Below, piece after piece: positions 41,996 to 52,127 of a DNA stretch of 64,000 nt; position 1 is the first letter of the stretch; each line of letters opens with the position of its first letter. This stretch comes from an uncultured Lachnospiraceae bacterium (GTDB lineage: Bacteria; Bacillota; Clostridia; Lachnospirales; Lachnospiraceae), in contig CANRPU010000003.1 of the NCBI GenBank assembly GCA_947632555.1, positions 62,001 to 126,000 of the forward strand, given 5' to 3'. The position numbers and the translations under genes are program-made. Under the pieces are notes generated by a model. The model did no database searches, was not told where the DNA came from, and was given only the letters and a program-made list of their open reading frames with translations.

Positions 41996-42778
41996 ATGGT
42001 GGATTTATCTTTTTCGTTTTTGGATTTGGAGTATTTTCTGCTGATCCTGGTACGGGTATCCTGTTTTGTGTTTATCGCCCCCTTTTTCAGCATGAACAAT
42101 ACGCCGGCGCAGGTGAGGATCGTGATATCCGTTTTTACCGCGGCGCTGCTGTATACTTCCCTGACACCCGCGGACGGTGTCCTTTATTCAACGGTGCTGG
42201 AATATGCCGTGATCGTGCTGAAGGAAGCGGCGGTGGGCTTTATTATCGGGTTTTCGGGGACGATCTGCACAGCCATTGTCAATTTCGCCGGTTCCATCGT
42301 AGATATGGAAACGGGACTTTCCATGGTAACGCTGATGGATCCGGCCAGCAGAGAGCAGACCAGCATTACCGGCGTGGTGTATCAGAACGTGCTCATGCTC
42401 ATGCTGATCGTCAGTGGTATGTACCGTTATATACTTGGGGCGCTGGCGGATTCGTTTCTGCTGATCCCCGTTAACGGAGCGGTATTCAGAGGGGAAAACC
42501 TGGTGGCGGTCATGACGCGTTTCGTGGGAGATTATATTTCCATTGGTTTCCGTATCTGTCTGCCGGTATTTTGTGTTATACTGCTGTTGAACGTGATCCT
42601 GGGCGTACTGGCGAAGGTATCTCCCCAGATGAATATGTTCGCGGTGGGGATCCAGCTGAAGATCATCGTGGGGCTGTGCGTGCTGTTTCTTACCACGGGT
42701 ATGCTTTCCGATGCGTCCGGTTTTATTTTTACGGAGATAAAGGAACTGACCGTTTCGTTTGTGGAGGGTATGATGTAA
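41996..42778 (+). CDS. fliR: Flagellar export gate protein FliR
   Basis: A 260-residue membrane protein with about six helices, the third component of the export gate. The family features are visible: IAPFFSMNNTPAQVRI near the start, the FSGTICTAIVNFAGSIVDME segment, and the C-terminal VSPQMNMFAVGIQLKI. Its stop overlaps the flhB start (TAATG), linking the two in translation. Confidence 0.94.
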   Translation: MVDLSFSFLDLEYFLLILVRVSCFVFIAPFFSMNNTPAQVRIVISVFTAALLYTSLTPADGVLYSTVLEYAVIVLKEAAVGFIIGFSGTICTAIVNFAGSIVDMETGLSMVTLMDPASREQTSITGVVYQNVLMLMLIVSGMYRYILGALADSFLLIPVNGAVFRGENLVAVMTRFVGDYISIGFRICLPVFCVILLLNVILGVLAKVSPQMNMFAVGIQLKIIVGLCVLFLTTGMLSDASGFIFTEIKELTVSFVEGMM

Positions 42779-43887
42779 TGCTGCTGTACAATCTGCAGTT
42801 TTTTGCGGCGGACGGGCCGGGAGGAGAAAAAACCGAACCGGCTACCGAGAAAAAGCTCTCGGATGCCAGAAAAGAAGGACAGGTGGCCAAGAGCAAGGAA
42901 GTGGGAAACGCGCTGGCGCTTCTTTCCATGTTCCTTCTGCTGCGGATCTGGGTCGGAAGCCTTGGCAGCAGCCTGATGGGGCTTTTTTCCGATTTTTACA
43001 GCCGGATACCCCAGGCGATAGTCAACTGGAACGGGTATCTGCCTCAGAGGGACATGCTGCTGCTGTTCCGCCGGCTGTTACTGAGCGTTCTGACCATACT
43101 GGCGCCGGTTCTGGCCGTTACGTTTCTGGTGGCCATAGTGTCCGACGTGATACAGATCAAATGGGAAGTGACGGGCAAACCGTTAAAACCCAAATTCAGC
43201 AGGCTGAGTCCCATTAACGGGTTTAAACGTATTTTTTCCGTCAACGCCCTGGTGGAACTGGTGAAGGCGATCTTAAAGATCGGCCTGCTTTTGTACATCA
43301 GCTACAGTTACTTAAAGGATAAGGTACCTTATATCTTCTGGCTCTATGACATATCGCTGCTGCAGGCCGTTCAGCTGACGGGGCAGCTGGTCATCGACCT
43401 GGGGATCCGTATCGCCATCGTTTATATTTTTATCGCGGCCGCGGATTATATTTATCAGAAAGTAAAATTTTCCAGGGACATGCGGATGACCAAGCAGGAA
43501 GTCAAGGACGAGTACAAGCAGCAGGAAGGTGACCCGCAGGTCAAGAGCAAGATCAGGCAGCGTATGCAGGAGGCCTCCAGAAGGCGTATGATGCAGAGCC
43601 TGCCCCAGGCGGATGTGGTCATTACCAACCCCACGCACTACGCGGTAGCCATCCAATACGATGCGTCCGTAGCCGATGCGCCCATCGTGCTTGCCAAGGG
43701 CGAGGACTATATGGCCCGCCGCATCAAAGAAAAGGCCAGAGAATATGACATTGAGATCGTGGAAAACAAGCCTCTGGCAAGGATGCTTTACGCCAATGTG
43801 GACATCGGGCAGGCCGTACCGCCGGAACTGTATCAGGCGGTGGCGGAAGTGCTGGCGTTTGTTTATCACGTCAAGGGAAAGGTATAA
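42778..43887 (+). CDS. flhB: Flagellar export switch protein FlhB
   Basis: A 369-residue membrane protein that controls export specificity together with FliK. The cytoplasmic N-terminus contains EKTEPATEKKLSDARKEGQV, then four membrane helices and the C-terminal domain. Self-cleavage is expected between Asn284 and Pro285 in VVITNPTHYAVA. The frame is open upstream in fliR to 42571; the ATG at 42778, which overlaps the fliR stop, gives the conserved start. The intergenic 48 bases after it contain a weak CodY-like match (11 of 15) at 43886-43900. Confidence 0.96.
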   Translation: MLLYNLQFFAADGPGGEKTEPATEKKLSDARKEGQVAKSKEVGNALALLSMFLLLRIWVGSLGSSLMGLFSDFYSRIPQAIVNWNGYLPQRDMLLLFRRLLLSVLTILAPVLAVTFLVAIVSDVIQIKWEVTGKPLKPKFSRLSPINGFKRIFSVNALVELVKAILKIGLLLYISYSYLKDKVPYIFWLYDISLLQAVQLTGQLVIDLGIRIAIVYIFIAAADYIYQKVKFSRDMRMTKQEVKDEYKQQEGDPQVKSKIRQRMQEASRRRMMQSLPQADVVITNPTHYAVAIQYDASVADAPIVLAKGEDYMARRIKEKAREYDIEIVENKPLARMLYANVDIGQAVPPELYQAVAEVLAFVYHVKGKV

Positions 43888-43935
43888 TTTTCGGGAAACG
43901 GCAGGTTTCTCTTCGGAAGACTGGAGGTGAGGAAG

Positions 43936-45984
43936 ATGAGCGAAAGAATGAAAAGCACGGACGTGATAGTGGCCATCTATGTGCTGATCGCGTTTATTAT
44001 GTTCATTGTTCCGCTTCCTGCGTGGATGCTGGATATTTTAATGGCGTTCAATATGGCCGTATCCTTCACCGTCATCTTTGTCTGCATGTTTTCCAAGGAA
44101 GTGCTGGATATGTCGTATTTCCCCACCATCCTTTTGTTTACCACCATCTTTCGTATTGCCATCAACGTTTCCTCCACCCGTCTGATCCTGTCCACGGGAA
44201 GCGCCGGAAACGTGGTGATGACCTTCGGCGAGTTCGTGGGCGGCGGCAACCTGATCGTGGGCGCCATTATCTTCATCATCATGATCTTGATCCAGTTTCT
44301 GGTCATCAACAAAGGTTCCGAGCGTGTGGCTGAGGTAACGGCGCGTTTTACCCTGGACGCCATGCCCGGTAAGCAGATGGCCATTGACGCGGATCTGAAC
44401 ACCGGCGCCATTGATGACAGGGAGGCCAAGAGAAGGCGTGACAAGATCCAGGAGGAGTCCAGCTTCTTCGGTTCCATGGACGGTGCCGTGAAGTATGTAA
44501 AGGGAGATGCCACGGCCGGTCTGCTGCTGACCGCCATCAACATCGTGGGCGGTATTGCCATGGGCATGACCAGGGACGGTCTGGATATCACGGCGGCCCT
44601 GCAGTCCTATGGCATTATGACGATCGGTGACGGGCTGGTGAGCCAGATCCCTTCCCTGCTGATCTCTCTTTCCACCGGCGTGCTCGTGACCAAAGGAAGC
44701 AAACAGGCGGAATTTGGCAGCGCTATTTTAAAACAGCTTTTCGGTATTCCCAAGGCCATGTACCTGGTGGGCGGCACGCTGGCTTTCCTCGGACTGGTGA
44801 CGGAGCTGAATACCGTTCTGTTTTTGGGAATGGGACTGCTCTTCATTGTGGGAGGCAGGATGATCGCGGGCAATCTGGAAGTCGCGGAGATAGAAACCCA
44901 GGTGGATTCGGAGGAAGCGGCCGCGGAAGAGATCAGGCAGCCGGAGAATGTCAACAGCCTGCTGCAGGTAGACCCTATTGAGCTGGAATTCGGGTACGGT
45001 ATCATTCCGCTGGCTGATGTCAACCAGGGCGGCGATCTGCTGGACCGCGTGGTCATGATCCGACGGCAGATCGCGCTGGAGCTTGGTACGGTGGTGCCGA
45101 TCATCCGCCTGCGGGATAACATACAGTTAAACCCCAACCAATATATTATTAAAATAAAGGGGATCCAGGTCAGTGAGGGAGAGATCCTCTTTGACCATTA
45201 CATGGCCATGAACCCCGGTTACGTGGAAGAGGAGATCACCGGTATCCCCACCTTTGAACCTTCGTTCCATCTGCCGGCTATCTGGATCACGGAAGGTCAG
45301 CGGGAGAGGGCGGAGAGCCTGGGATATACCGTAGTGGATCCTCCTTCCATCATCGCCACCCATCTGACGGCCGTGATCAGGGAATATATTTCGGAACTGC
45401 TGACAAGACAGGACGTACAGAATCTGGTCAACAACCTGAAGGAAACAAATCCTTCCCTGGTGGAAGAGCTCATACCCAAACAGCTTGGGCTGGGTGAAGT
45501 ACAGAAAGTGCTGCAGAATCTCTTAAAAGAGGGCATTTCCGTGCGGGATCTGCTGACGGTTTTTGAAACGCTGGCAGATTACGCGCCCACTACCAGGGAC
45601 ACGGATATCCTGACGGAGTATGTGCGCCAGAGCTTAAAAAGGGCTATTTCCAACAAGTATTTTCCGCCCCATGAAACCACCAGCGTGATCACGCTGGACC
45701 CGAAGGTGGAGCAGGAGATCATGGGCAGCGTAAAACAGACAGAACAGGGCGCTTACCTGAATCTGGATCCGGAATACACCAAGAAGCTCATGAGCGCGGT
45801 GGGCGCGGAAGTACAGAAACTGGAAAATCTGGGAAAGAGCCCCATAGTCATTACCTCTCCCATAGTCCGAATGTACTTTAAGCGGCTGACGGAGGATTAT
45901 TATAAGGACTTGATAGTAGTATCCTACAATGAGATCGAATCCAATGTAGAACTGCAGTCGGTAGGGATGGTGACGGTAGCATGA
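43936..45984 (+). CDS. flhA: Flagellar export gate protein FlhA
   Basis: A 682-residue protein: eight membrane helices in the first 320 residues, containing the conserved FHIPEP block (DAMPGKQMAIDADLNTGAI), and a large cytoplasmic domain that forms the docking ring for substrate-chaperone complexes. Length is normal. The GTG at 43927 is inside the GGAGGTGAGG site; ATG at 43936 has eight-base spacing and is chosen. The stop overlaps flhF by four bases. Confidence 0.97.
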   Translation: MSERMKSTDVIVAIYVLIAFIMFIVPLPAWMLDILMAFNMAVSFTVIFVCMFSKEVLDMSYFPTILLFTTIFRIAINVSSTRLILSTGSAGNVVMTFGEFVGGGNLIVGAIIFIIMILIQFLVINKGSERVAEVTARFTLDAMPGKQMAIDADLNTGAIDDREAKRRRDKIQEESSFFGSMDGAVKYVKGDATAGLLLTAINIVGGIAMGMTRDGLDITAALQSYGIMTIGDGLVSQIPSLLISLSTGVLVTKGSKQAEFGSAILKQLFGIPKAMYLVGGTLAFLGLVTELNTVLFLGMGLLFIVGGRMIAGNLEVAEIETQVDSEEAAAEEIRQPENVNSLLQVDPIELEFGYGIIPLADVNQGGDLLDRVVMIRRQIALELGTVVPIIRLRDNIQLNPNQYIIKIKGIQVSEGEILFDHYMAMNPGYVEEEITGIPTFEPSFHLPAIWITEGQRERAESLGYTVVDPPSIIATHLTAVIREYISELLTRQDVQNLVNNLKETNPSLVEELIPKQLGLGEVQKVLQNLLKEGISVRDLLTVFETLADYAPTTRDTDILTEYVRQSLKRAISNKYFPPHETTSVITLDPKVEQEIMGSVKQTEQGAYLNLDPEYTKKLMSAVGAEVQKLENLGKSPIVITSPIVRMYFKRLTEDYYKDLIVVSYNEIESNVELQSVGMVTVA

Positions 45985-47228
45985 TAATAAAAAGATATCA
46001 GGGTAAAACAGAAGAAGAGGCAACGGACTTAGCCAAAAAAGAACTGGGTGACAGCGTGATCGTCATGAACGTCAAAAACGTTAAGCGGAAGGGCGTTTTC
46101 GCGCTGTTAAAGAAGCCCCTGGTAGAAGTGACGGTGGCTCTGGAAGAAGAAACGGAGCGTTTTGTGCCCGCAAAGAAGGAACCTGCCGCCGCCCCGCGGC
46201 CGGAAGGCAGTCTGGCGAAAAATACGCCGATCATAAACGCGTGGCGCAAACAGGCGGAAGAGGCTTCCGAGAAGAGCAGCACGGAGATGGATGCCATCGG
46301 GGAGAAACTGGACAGCCTGCAGTCGCTTTTAGAACAGCAGTTCCAGAAGAAAAACGCGGGAGAGCCGGAGAAGGAACCGGAAAATACCACGGAAGCGCAG
46401 GCCGGGCCGGAGGAACCCAAGAGCGCGGAGCTTGTGAAATTTATGAAGCTTCTGTATAATATGATGCTGGAAAACGAGGTGGACGAAAAGTACATCAACC
46501 AGATCATGGACGAGATCGAGAAGCTGCATAAACCCAATATGCCCTTTGACTACGCGCTGGCCAACACCTATCAGAAGATGATCCTGAAATTCGGTCCCAC
46601 CACGGAGATCGCGCCGGCGGCGAAAGGCCCCAAGGTGATCTTCTTTGTCGGGCCCACCGGCGTGGGGAAAACGACCACCATAGCCAAGCTGGCTTCCCGT
46701 TTCAGCGTGGACGAAAAGAAGAAGGTGGCGCTTCTGACCGCGGACACGTACCGTATCGCCGCGGCGGAGCAGCTGAAGACCTACGCCAATATACTGGAAG
46801 TGCCCTTTAAAGTGATCTATACCATTGAGGAAATGGAAAACGCGCTGGCGGAATTAAAAGATTTCGATTATCTTTTTGTGGATACCGCGGGGCATTCCCA
46901 TCAGAATCAGGCGCAGAAAGAATCCATGAAGGCTTTTGTGAAGAGTCTGGACGGACAGGCGGAGAAGGAAGTGTTTCTGGTGCTCAGCGCGACTACCAAG
47001 TACAGGGATCTGCTGGAGATCGCTGACAGTTACCGGGAAATGGGGGAGTACAAACTGATCTTTACCAAACTGGACGAAACCGGCGCTTACGGAAATCTGC
47101 TGAACATAAAACTGTATACGGGAGCGGGCATCTCCTATGTTACTTACGGACAGAATGTGCCGGATGACATTGAGAAGTTCAATCCCCAGAAGACGGTTAA
47201 GCAGCTCTTAGGCGGCAAGAAACACTGA
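45981..47228 (+). CDS. flhF: Flagellar placement GTPase FlhF
   Basis: A 415-residue SRP-like GTPase that sets the place and number of flagella. The N-terminal 60 residues (MIIKRYQGKTEEEATDLAKK) are the FlhF-specific domain, residues 60-150 a low-complexity linker, 150-210 the N helix bundle and 218-415 the G domain with GPTGVGKTTT at about 224-233, TADTYRIAA and DTAGHSHQN. It overlaps flhA by four bases and precedes flhG by 14. Confidence 0.96.
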   Translation: MIIKRYQGKTEEEATDLAKKELGDSVIVMNVKNVKRKGVFALLKKPLVEVTVALEEETERFVPAKKEPAAAPRPEGSLAKNTPIINAWRKQAEEASEKSSTEMDAIGEKLDSLQSLLEQQFQKKNAGEPEKEPENTTEAQAGPEEPKSAELVKFMKLLYNMMLENEVDEKYINQIMDEIEKLHKPNMPFDYALANTYQKMILKFGPTTEIAPAAKGPKVIFFVGPTGVGKTTTIAKLASRFSVDEKKKVALLTADTYRIAAAEQLKTYANILEVPFKVIYTIEEMENALAELKDFDYLFVDTAGHSHQNQAQKESMKAFVKSLDGQAEKEVFLVLSATTKYRDLLEIADSYREMGEYKLIFTKLDETGAYGNLLNIKLYTGAGISYVTYGQNVPDDIEKFNPQKTVKQLLGGKKH

Positions 47229-47242
47229 AACAGGAGGAAACT

Positions 47243-48115
47243 ATGGACCAGGCGGAGCAGCTTCGCAATATTATAAAGGCCGGCAATATCAATCAAAAGA
47301 TGGCCAGGGTGCTCACCGTTACCAGCGGTAAGGGCGGAGTGGGAAAATCCAATACGGCGATCAATCTGGCCATTCAGTTCAGGAAGCTGGGGAAGAAAGT
47401 GATCATTCTGGATGCCGATTTCGGGCTGGCCAATATTGAGATCATGTTCGGCACCGTGCCCAAGCATAATCTCTGCGACTTGATCTACCAGGGAAAGAGC
47501 ATGCGGGATATCATTACCTGGGGCCCGATGGAAATAGGCTTTATTTCCGGAGGCTCCGGCATTGTGGGGATGGCCAATCTCAGCCAGGACTATCTGAGCT
47601 ACATCATCCGGAATCTGGCGGAACTGGATTCCATCGCGGATATTGTCATCGTGGACACGGGCGCGGGAATCTCCAACGCGGTGCTGGAATTTTTGGTGGC
47701 CAGCGGGGAGATCCTGCTGGTGACTACGCCGGAACCCACCTCCATTACGGATTCTTATTCCCTGTTGAAGGCGCTGAGCAGGCATCCCAGGTTTTCCACG
47801 GAAACTTCTCAGGTGAAGATGATCGCCAACAGGGTGGAAAAAGAAGAAGAGGGACAAAATCTCTACAACAAGCTGAACATAGTGGTGTCGCGGTATTTAA
47901 AGCTGCCCTTTGCCTATCTGGGGGCGGTGCCCCAGGATGCCCAGCTCTCCAGGGCGGTGATCCAGCAGGTACCTGTTTCCATGCAGAATCCCACGGCAAA
48001 GTCCAGTCTGGCCTACGAGGCTATCGCGGCCAAGCTGATGAATATGGAAAGTGTCAAAAAGAGAGGAATGGCGGCCTTTTTCTCCCATATAGTGGTAGGT
48101 AAAAAGCCGATGTAG
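47243..48115 (+). CDS. flhG: MinD-like flagellar number regulator FlhG (YlxH)
   Basis: A 290-residue MinD/ParA-type ATPase. The N-terminal QAEQLRNII segment carries the FlhF-activating motif seen in FlhG proteins. The deviant Walker motif SGKGGVGKSNTA lies at 28-39, and ILDADFGLANIEIMFG follows. The C-terminal segment is amphipathic and can bind membrane. It acts with FlhF. ACAGGAGGAAACT precedes the ATG. Confidence 0.95.
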   Translation: MDQAEQLRNIIKAGNINQKMARVLTVTSGKGGVGKSNTAINLAIQFRKLGKKVIILDADFGLANIEIMFGTVPKHNLCDLIYQGKSMRDIITWGPMEIGFISGGSGIVGMANLSQDYLSYIIRNLAELDSIADIVIVDTGAGISNAVLEFLVASGEILLVTTPEPTSITDSYSLLKALSRHPRFSTETSQVKMIANRVEKEEEGQNLYNKLNIVVSRYLKLPFAYLGAVPQDAQLSRAVIQQVPVSMQNPTAKSSLAYEAIAAKLMNMESVKKRGMAAFFSHIVVGKKPM

Positions 48116-48124
48116 GAGGGAAGT

Positions 48125-48847
48125 ATGTTATCTAAATTCATCGAACCCGGATTCAAGGTGGAGCTGCAGGCCATCCAGCGTCTGGGGGAAGAAAATCATG
48201 AGGTCGCGAAAAAGGTATATTCCAGCAGAGTCTATGACGTGATTTCCGAAGACCGGCTGGAGATCACCATGCCTATGGAGCAGACCAAACTGATCCTTCT
48301 GCCGGTGGACGGCGAATATGACATGATCATATACGCGCAGCAGCCGTATCAATGCTTTGTCAGGATCATTGACCGCTATAAGAGCAACAATGTGTATATC
48401 CTGGTGGTGGAGATGACCAGCAACCTGCGGAAGTTTCAGCGCAGGGCGTACTATCGGTTCGGCTGCGCGTTAGAGATGCAGTCGAGAGCGCTGATGGAGG
48501 AGGAGATCAAGTCGGTGGAGCAGGATGCCGCGTATTATCTTACGCCGGGCCTGCCGTTAAAGCACAGCATTATCGTGGATATCAGCGGCGGCGGCCTGCG
48601 CTTTATCAGCGGGCAGCGCTATGAGCCGGACAGCCTGATCTACTGCAATTACCATCTGCTGATCGGCGGGGTCAATAAGGAGTGCGAGGTGGTGGGCAAG
48701 ATCCTGAGCGTCAGAGAGCTGGAGAATAAGCCCGGCAATTTTGAGCACCGGGTACAGTATGTCAACCTGGATGTGGATGACAGAGAGCAGATCATCAAAT
48801 ACATATTTGAGGAAGAACGGAAGAACCGCCACAGGGAAAGAGGTTAA
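48125..48847 (+). CDS. PilZ-domain flagellar brake protein (YcgR/YpfA-like)
   Basis: A 240-residue cytoplasmic protein with a YcgR-N-type domain (about residues 1-98) and a PilZ domain. The c-di-GMP-binding RxxxR motif is at Arg107-Arg111 (KFQRRAYYRFG) and the partner DxSxxG motif at 152-157 (VDISGGGLRF). In Bacillus and enteric bacteria such proteins bind c-di-GMP and slow the motor at MotA or the switch. Its position inside the operon, between flhG and cheB, supports a motor-related role. GGAGGGAAGT precedes the ATG. Confidence 0.88.
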   Translation: MLSKFIEPGFKVELQAIQRLGEENHEVAKKVYSSRVYDVISEDRLEITMPMEQTKLILLPVDGEYDMIIYAQQPYQCFVRIIDRYKSNNVYILVVEMTSNLRKFQRRAYYRFGCALEMQSRALMEEEIKSVEQDAAYYLTPGLPLKHSIIVDISGGGLRFISGQRYEPDSLIYCNYHLLIGGVNKECEVVGKILSVRELENKPGNFEHRVQYVNLDVDDREQIIKYIFEEERKNRHRERG

Positions 48848-48892
48848 ATACCGTTTTGGAACAAAAATCAAAATGGAAGGTTTGGTAGATGT

Positions 48893-49966
48893 ATGAAAAA
48901 AATATTGGTAGTTGATGACTCTGCACTCATGAGAAGAGTGCTATGTGATATAATCAACAGTGATGGGAGATTCCAGGTGGAGGACCGGGCAACAAACGGT
49001 CTGGAAGCCTTTGACCTGTTGAGCCGCAAGACCTACGACGCGGTGGTCCTGGATGTGAACATGCCCAAGATGAACGGGCTGGAACTGCTGCAGGAGCTGC
49101 AGAAATTCAAGATCTCCGCGAGGGTGCTGATGGCCAGCACGGCCACCAGGGAAGGCGCCAAGATCACGCTGGACGCGCTGGAACTGGGAGCGCTGGACTT
49201 CATACATAAACCGGACAACGCGGTGGACTGCCGCGGAGAAGGGTTCAGCCGCCGTATGCTGGAACTTTTGGGCGTGGTGGCGGACTCCAAGCTGCCGGTG
49301 TTTGAATCGGCGGCCAGGCAGCAGGAAAAGCGTGAAGTGACCGGCAAGATGATCGAGCTCGCCAAGCGCCATACGGTTTCAGGCGGGAGAAAGATCGTCG
49401 CTATTGCCAGCTCCACGGGAGGGCCCAAAGCGCTGCAGTCGGTCATTCCCTTACTGCCGGCGCAGCTGCAGGCACCGGTGCTGATCGTACAGCATATGCC
49501 CAAGGGATTTACCGCTTCTCTGGCGGAGAGGCTGGATTCCCTGAGCCCCTTAAAGGTCAAGGAGGCGGCGGAGGGCGATGTGCTGGAAAACGGCCATGTA
49601 TACCTTTCCATGGGCGGACAGCATATGAATGTGGCACAGGGACAGGGAGGCAGACCCGTTATCCATTACACGGATGAGCCGCCCAGAGAAGGCGTGAAGC
49701 CCTGCGCCAATTACATGTACGAGTCCCTGGAACAGAGCGGTTACGAAGAGGTGGTATGCGTGGTGATGACCGGCATGGGAGCCGACGGCACCAAGGGAAT
49801 CTCCAATCTGAAAGGCAGTAAAAAGATACATGTTATCGCACAGGAACAAAGCTCCTGCGCCGTCTATGGAATGCCCCGCAGCGTGGTGAACGCGGGCCTT
49901 TCCAATCAGGTAGTGCCGTTGGAGCAAATCGCACAGGAGATTATTTTAAACGTGGGGGTAAAGTAA
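48893..49966 (+). CDS. cheB: Chemoreceptor methylesterase/deamidase CheB
   Basis: A 357-residue response regulator with a receiver domain (phosphorylation site Asp54 in VLDVNMP) and a C-terminal methylesterase. The catalytic triad is Ser174 (ASSTGGP), His201 (VQHMPKG) and Asp298 (GMGADGT). It removes methyl groups from receptors when phosphorylated by CheA. No cheR methyltransferase gene is in the window. A leader of 45 bases follows the PilZ gene. Confidence 0.96.
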   Translation: MKKILVVDDSALMRRVLCDIINSDGRFQVEDRATNGLEAFDLLSRKTYDAVVLDVNMPKMNGLELLQELQKFKISARVLMASTATREGAKITLDALELGALDFIHKPDNAVDCRGEGFSRRMLELLGVVADSKLPVFESAARQQEKREVTGKMIELAKRHTVSGGRKIVAIASSTGGPKALQSVIPLLPAQLQAPVLIVQHMPKGFTASLAERLDSLSPLKVKEAAEGDVLENGHVYLSMGGQHMNVAQGQGGRPVIHYTDEPPREGVKPCANYMYESLEQSGYEEVVCVVMTGMGADGTKGISNLKGSKKIHVIAQEQSSCAVYGMPRSVVNAGLSNQVVPLEQIAQEIILNVGVK

Positions 49967-49967
49967 A

Positions 49968-52109
49968 ATGGACGTAAGCCAATACCTTGAAATCTTTCTC
50001 GACGAAACAACAGAACATCTGCAGAATCTGAACACGCAGATACTGGAGCTGGAGCAGGATCCGGAAAATATGGATACCATCAATGAGATTTTCCGCGCGG
50101 CCCATTCCCTGAAGGGTATGGCAGGCACCATGGGTTATAAAAGGATGCAGAATCTGACCCATGATATGGAAAATGTTTTTTCCGAAGTCCGCAACGGAAA
50201 CATCAAAGTCAAGGCCAATATGATAGATATCCTGTTCCAGTGTCTGGACGCGCTGGAGGAGTATACGGGAAATATCCGCGAAACCAGCGACGAAGGCACC
50301 AATGATAACGAGCCGCTGATCAAACAGCTGAATGACATTCTGAACAATAAAGAAGGCGGCGCGGGCGCGGCCGGAGAAGCGCAGGAGGCTTTCGCCGAAG
50401 AAAAATCCGCCGGGGAAGCGCCGGCAGGAGGTTCTTCGGGAGCGTCCAAATGGCAGGATATCAAGCTGGACAGTACGGACAGGATGGTGATCGGCGAAGC
50501 CCAGAAACAGGGCAAGAATGTGTACGGCCTGACCGTAAAGGTGCAGGAAACCTGTCTGCTGAAGGCGGCCAGAGCGTTTCTGGTGTTTAAAGCGGTGGAA
50601 GAACTGGGAGAGATCATCGTGTCCAGCCCTTCCGCGCAGGATATAGAAGACGAACATTTTGATCTGGATTTTTCCCTGCTGGTCATTACCGAGGCTTCTC
50701 TGGAAAAGGTGGAGGATGCCATTAAGAATGTGTCGGAGATCGATACGGTGACCGGGGATTCCGTAGATCTGGAGAAGATAGGCGCGGCGGAGAAAGAGGC
50801 TGCCGGACAAGAGGCGGAAACGCCCGCGGCACCCGTAGAGGAAACGCCGGCCAAGGTTTCCAAGCCTGCCAAACCCGCGGCCGCGGCTCCGGCGGCGGAC
50901 AGCAAACCCGCGGGCAAGACCGCCGCGGCAAAGCCCGTTGTAAACCGGACCGTCCGTGTGGATATCGAAAAGCTGGATGTGCTGATGAACCTGGTCAGCG
51001 AGCTTATCATTGCCAAAAATTCCCTGGTGGCGGCGGCTTCCGCCAACGATATGCAGAAAGGGACTTCCGTCCAGAGCGGCGTGAACGAGCATATCGAATA
51101 TCTGGAGAGCGTAACGACCAATCTGCATGAGTCCGTTATGAAAGTGCGGATGGTGCCCATCGAGAGCGTGGTGAACAAGTTCCCGCGTATGATCCGTGAC
51201 CTCTCCAAGAAATTAAACAAAAAAATGGAACTGTATATGTCCGGTGAGGAAACCGAACTGGACCGTACCGTAGTGGATGAGATCGGAGATCCTCTGATGC
51301 ATCTGCTGCGCAACTCCGCGGACCACGGTCTGGAATCCGCGGAAGTGCGTGCCCAGAGAGGCAAACCGGCTGTGGGTTCCATCTGGCTGGACGCTTATCA
51401 GGACGGCAACAACGTTGTGATCGAAGTCAGGGATGACGGCAACGGCATCGATACCGAAGCCGTCAAGAACAAGGCCATAGAGCGCGGCACCATCACGCCG
51501 GAGCAGGCCGCCAATATGTCCGAAAAGGAGATCATCGACCTGCTGTTCCTGCCCAGCTTCTCCACCGCGAAGCAGGTAACGGATGTTTCCGGCCGCGGGG
51601 TAGGTCTGGACGTGGTGAAGAGCAAGATAGAGGCTTTGAGCGGCGAAGTGGAAGTGCACAGCACGCTGGGCGAAGGAAGCACCTGGACCATCCGTCTGCC
51701 GCTGACGCTGGCGATCATTCAGGCCCTCATGGTAGTGGTAGGCGGCGAGAAATACGCCATTTCTCTCGGCTCCATTCAGACCATCGAGGATATCTCACCC
51801 GCTGAAGTCAAGCTGGTACAGAACAAGGAAGTGATCCATCTGCGGGGCAACGTGATCCCCATCATCCGTCTGGATAAGGAGCTGGATGTGGTCAGCTCCA
51901 AGAATCCGGAAGACAATATGGTGGTCATCATCGCCAAGAAGGGTGACAGGACCGCGGGATTTGTTGTGGATGAACTGCTTGGGCAGCAGGAGATCGTAAT
52001 CAAGTCCATGGGCAAGTATATCGACAATAAGTGCAAGCTGATCAGCGGCGCGACCATTCTGGGTGACGGCGAAGTCGCACTGATTCTGGACGCCAATGTG
52101 CTGATCTAA
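49968..52109 (+). CDS. cheA: Chemotaxis histidine kinase CheA
   Basis: A 713-residue kinase with the five CheA domains: HPt with phosphorylated His46 (RAAHSLKGMAG), a P2 domain for CheY/CheB docking (about 150-270, flanked by Ala/Pro/Lys linkers), dimerisation P3 (about 325-390), the HATPase domain (HLLRNSADHGLE N box; VRDDGNGID G1 box; GRGVGLDVV) and the CheW-like P5 domain (from about 575). It starts two bases after cheB ends. Length is normal for Firmicutes. Confidence 0.97.
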   Translation: MDVSQYLEIFLDETTEHLQNLNTQILELEQDPENMDTINEIFRAAHSLKGMAGTMGYKRMQNLTHDMENVFSEVRNGNIKVKANMIDILFQCLDALEEYTGNIRETSDEGTNDNEPLIKQLNDILNNKEGGAGAAGEAQEAFAEEKSAGEAPAGGSSGASKWQDIKLDSTDRMVIGEAQKQGKNVYGLTVKVQETCLLKAARAFLVFKAVEELGEIIVSSPSAQDIEDEHFDLDFSLLVITEASLEKVEDAIKNVSEIDTVTGDSVDLEKIGAAEKEAAGQEAETPAAPVEETPAKVSKPAKPAAAAPAADSKPAGKTAAAKPVVNRTVRVDIEKLDVLMNLVSELIIAKNSLVAAASANDMQKGTSVQSGVNEHIEYLESVTTNLHESVMKVRMVPIESVVNKFPRMIRDLSKKLNKKMELYMSGEETELDRTVVDEIGDPLMHLLRNSADHGLESAEVRAQRGKPAVGSIWLDAYQDGNNVVIEVRDDGNGIDTEAVKNKAIERGTITPEQAANMSEKEIIDLLFLPSFSTAKQVTDVSGRGVGLDVVKSKIEALSGEVEVHSTLGEGSTWTIRLPLTLAIIQALMVVVGGEKYAISLGSIQTIEDISPAEVKLVQNKEVIHLRGNVIPIIRLDKELDVVSSKNPEDNMVVIIAKKGDRTAGFVVDELLGQQEIVIKSMGKYIDNKCKLISGATILGDGEVALILDANVLI

Positions 52110-52127
52110 GGAAGGAGGGCTAAAGGG

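Noticed and set aside
42571..42777. Upstream extension of flhB inside fliR
   Set aside because: It reads fliR in another frame; the conserved FlhB start is at 42778.
49941..51382. Two long minus-strand frames (395 and 415 codons) opposite cheA
   Set aside because: CheA is unmistakable on the plus strand; the antisense frames have low-complexity sequence and no initiation signals.
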